A DNA stretch of 64,000 nucleotides from Prorocentrum cordatum (taxonomy: Eukaryota > Sar > Dinophyceae > Prorocentrales > Prorocentraceae): the NCBI GenBank assembly GCA_963575745.1, contig CAUYUJ010019270.1, positions 544,931-608,930 on the forward strand. Direction: 5' to 3'. The translations under genes were made by a program, and so were the position numbers. This document shows positions 62,341 to 64,000 of the stretch, piece after piece. Numbering within the stretch: the first letter of the stretch is position 1; every line of letters begins with the position of its first letter. The notes under the pieces were generated by a model, which did no database searches, was not told the DNA's origin, and saw only the letters and a program-made list of their open reading frames with translations.

Positions 62341-62362
62341 CTTGAGCCAAAATGGATACGGC
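62341..62362 (-). other. relict dinoflagellate spliced leader (DinoSL)
   Basis: The minus strand reads G-CCGTATCCATTTTGGCTCAAG-type sequence; all 22 positions agree with the known leader except T for G at the seventh base. Its 3' part CCATTTTGGCTCAAG is exact. Genome-encoded leader fused to a gene marks a retroposed, formerly trans-spliced mRNA. Confidence 0.8.
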
Positions 62363-62363
62363 C

Positions 62364-62575
62364 TCCTCCTCCTCCTCCTCCTCCTCCTCCTCCTCCTCCT
62401 CCTCCTCCTCCTCCTCCTCCTCCTCCTCCTCAGCGCGCGCACGGGATCGCGCGCCCGCGTGGGGGGAGGGGGCACGAGAGGAGGAGGAGGAGGAGGAAGA
62501 GGAGGAAGAGGAGGTGGAGGAGGAGCTGGAGGAGGAGGAGGAGGAGGAGGAGGAGGAGGAGGAGGAGGGGAACGC
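62364..62575. repeat. (CCT)n then (GGA)n microsatellites
   Basis: CCT run at 62364-62430 and GGA run at 62478-62570 face each other across a 50-bp GC-rich spacer, so they could pair as a large hairpin. Confidence 0.9.
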
Positions 62576-62599
62576 ACGTAGCTGAGACCGCAACCGACA

Positions 62600-63120
62600 G
62601 CTCTCGCCACGCGCAGCGGCCCTCAACCGTGCAAGACGGCGATGGCGGCTGCATGAGTAGCGTCGTTGGGGTCCTCGGTGTCGGCGGGTTCGACGATGAG
62701 GCAAACGTCGATGGCGACGTCCATGAAGAACATAACATTGACCGCGAAAGCATGGCAACGTGCCCAACCTGTTTTGACAGTCCGCTCGGTGGCGGATTCA
62801 TGCACTGCTCGCTGTTGGGCGCGGCCTTCCAGACGTTTGGGGTCGAAGGGCTCGGGTTCCAAGCGGGTGCAGGCGGAGGAGGAGGGAGGAGGAAGGAAAA
62901 TGGATGAGGCGGGGGGAGTAGCGAGGAAGAGGAGTAGGAGCGAGGAACGAGAACTTGGGGAGGAGAAGCGAAGAAAAGGGTACTGGGAGAGGACAGGCCT
63001 GCGCTTGCCCCCCCCCCCCCGTCCCGTCAGGGGCCCCGCCGCGGTGCCAGGCTCGCCGAAGAGCTGCTGCTCGAACGAGGGGTCGGGGGATGCGGCCTCC
63101 TCAGGACGGGGCCCAGGGAT
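62600..63120. other. no gene supported
   Basis: A minus-strand stretch near 62630-62870 (VNVMFFMDVAIDVCLIVEPA) looks mildly coding-like but lacks a start, end or family. Confidence 0.3.
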
Positions 63121-63124
63121 GAGG

Positions 63125-63770
63125 AGGAGAAGGAGGATGTGGTGGTGGTGGAGGAGGAGGGGGAGGAGGAGGAGGAGGAGGAGGAGGAGGAGGAGGGGAG
63201 GGGAGGGGAGGGGAAGGGGAGGAGGGGAGGAGGAGGAGGAGGAGAGGAGGAGGAGGAGGAGGAGGAGGAGGAGGAGGAGGAGGAGGAGGAGGAGGAGGAG
63301 GAGGAGGAGGGGGGAGGAGGAGGAGGAGGAGGAGGAGGAGGAGGAGGAGGAGGAGGAGGAGGAGGGGAGGAGGAGGAGGAGGAGGAGGAGGAGGAGGAGG
63401 AGGAGGAGGAGGAGGAGGAGGAGGAGGAGGAGGAGGAGGAGGAGGAGGAGGAGGAGGAGGAGAGGAGGAGGAGGAGAGGAGGAGGAGGAGGAGGAGGAGG
63501 AGGAGGAGAAGAGGAGAAGAGGAGAAGAGGAGGAGGAGGAGGAGGAGGAGGAGGGGGAGGGAGGAGGGAGGAGGAGGAGGGGAGGAGGAGAGGAGGAGGA
63601 GGAGGAGGGAGGGGGAGGGGGAGGAGGCGGAGGAGGGGAGGGGGAGGGAGGAGGAGGAGGAGGAGGGGAGGAGGAGGAGGAGGAGGAGGAGGAGGAGGAG
63701 GAGGAGGAGGGAGGAGGGAGGAGGAAGGAGGGAGGAGGGAGGAGGACGACGAGAGGACGAGGAGGTCCGG
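63125..63770. repeat. (GGA)n microsatellite, about 640 bp
   Basis: GGAGGAGGA with GGGGA and GAA interruptions. Poly-Glu/Gly/Arg frames are artefacts. 63770-64000 shows nothing assignable. Confidence 0.95.
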
Positions 63771-64000
63771 GGGGGGCTTCAGGGGAGGACGAGGATGAGG
63801 AGATTCCAGCGGACGGCGAAGGGACTCCACACACAAGCATCCAATGCATCAGCCGTTTCTCGCCGTTTGCGGACTCGTGGGGGCCCTCGCAGGGTCCCAA
63901 GATACCGGCTCGGGGTGGAAAACCGACCCATGGGGGAAGAGCCTGAGATTCCGGAGAACCCGTACTGCAGGTTCGTGTCGTGAAGACCCCGGCGTTGGTT

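Larger units (their letters stand above)
61578..62362 (-). pseudogene. spliced-leader-tagged retrogene: RanBP2-type zinc finger and coiled coil
   Basis: Downstream of two leader relics, an ATG at 62233-62235 opens MPGWGCRTCSAWNNDSKFKC plus DHCGG: C-x2-C-x10-C-x2-C, a RanBP2-type zinc finger at residues 6-23. Codon 26 is TAG (62158-62160), yet the frame continues as a coherent protein (AKPVATLLRLPDGRWAEEGV, MLVQLSQSQRDKISHQRRLR) to 61804. Near 61840 a +1 step leads into a coiled coil (AAKQELDAARAEATMALREQ, QDIGEQLGVFLASFAQGLAA) that runs to 61578. No intron is needed. It reads as a reverse-transcribed mRNA that later decayed. Confidence 0.55.

Noticed and set aside
62666-63946. ORFs over 400 codons on both strands in the GGA tract
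   Set aside because: Poly-Glu/Gly/Arg/Pro translations of a microsatellite in all frames.

Overview
This window looks like nuclear DNA of a dinoflagellate. The strongest direct evidence is a 22-nt match, with one mismatch, to the dinoflagellate trans-spliced leader on the minus strand at 62341-62362. A second, decayed leader copy lies just downstream at 62321-62340. Supporting evidence is the extreme load of simple and tandem repeats, high GC, dispersed short palindromes, and fragments of protein families I associate with dinoflagellates (inference from memory of those families). No rRNA, tRNA or CRISPR array is supported.

Layout. 0.5-1.6 kb: a minus-strand zinc-finger/coiled-coil pseudogene split over three frames. 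1.6-10 kb: repeats, including a ~90-bp satellite (4.9-5.3 kb), a ~112-bp satellite (5.3-7.3 kb), a (GGTTCY)n composite array (7.3-8.9 kb) and GA/TA/CT microsatellites. 10.37-33.44 kb: a giant, minus-strand Ty1/copia LTR retrotransposon of 23,063 bp with 342-bp LTRs, a 5-bp target duplication, a primer site and a purine tract. 33.5-35.85 kb: a decayed minus-strand gene with a signal peptide and membrane segments. 35.9-46.8 kb: mostly microsatellites, tandem arrays, a fold-back element and oppositely oriented 14-mer arrays. 46.85-48.5 kb: a broken reverse-transcriptase gene of a second retroelement type. 48.7-51.4 kb: simple and GATC-rich repeats. 51.5-55.9 kb: two plus-strand multi-frame genes (an OB-fold-like protein and a dsRNA-binding-like protein with decapeptide repeats). 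56-61.6 kb: GTC arrays, a small ORF, and a tandem array of hairpins each followed by T-runs. 61.6-62.4 kb: a minus-strand spliced-leader-tagged retro(pseudo)gene with a RanBP2-type zinc finger. 62.4-63.8 kb: (GGA)n.

The giant element is the main discovery candidate. In sense (minus) order it carries a Gag that starts inside the LTR and has two Cys-rich fingers, a coiled coil, a capsid-like region and three CCCH-type knuckles. Next come a protease-like segment and integrase, a copia reverse transcriptase and an RNase H. After these come about 11 kb of cargo: a cytosine-methyltransferase-like domain, an acidic region, a GGDS-containing module, an HGT...GVY ADP-ribosyltransferase-like module, long Pro-rich linkers, and a 732-codon ORF with a KptA/Tpt1-like RACQGHS...HGS signature. 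At least sixteen exact copies of an 11-bp palindrome, CGGCT(G/T/A)AGCCG, are spread through the element body, and I saw none outside it. The copy is decayed: the frame is broken by about a dozen in-frame stops and about a dozen frameshifts, the integrase has lost an Asp, and the YVDD box sits in a different frame from the rest of the RT. The LTRs differ at about 7 of 342 positions, which predicts roughly this amount of damage by neutral decay.
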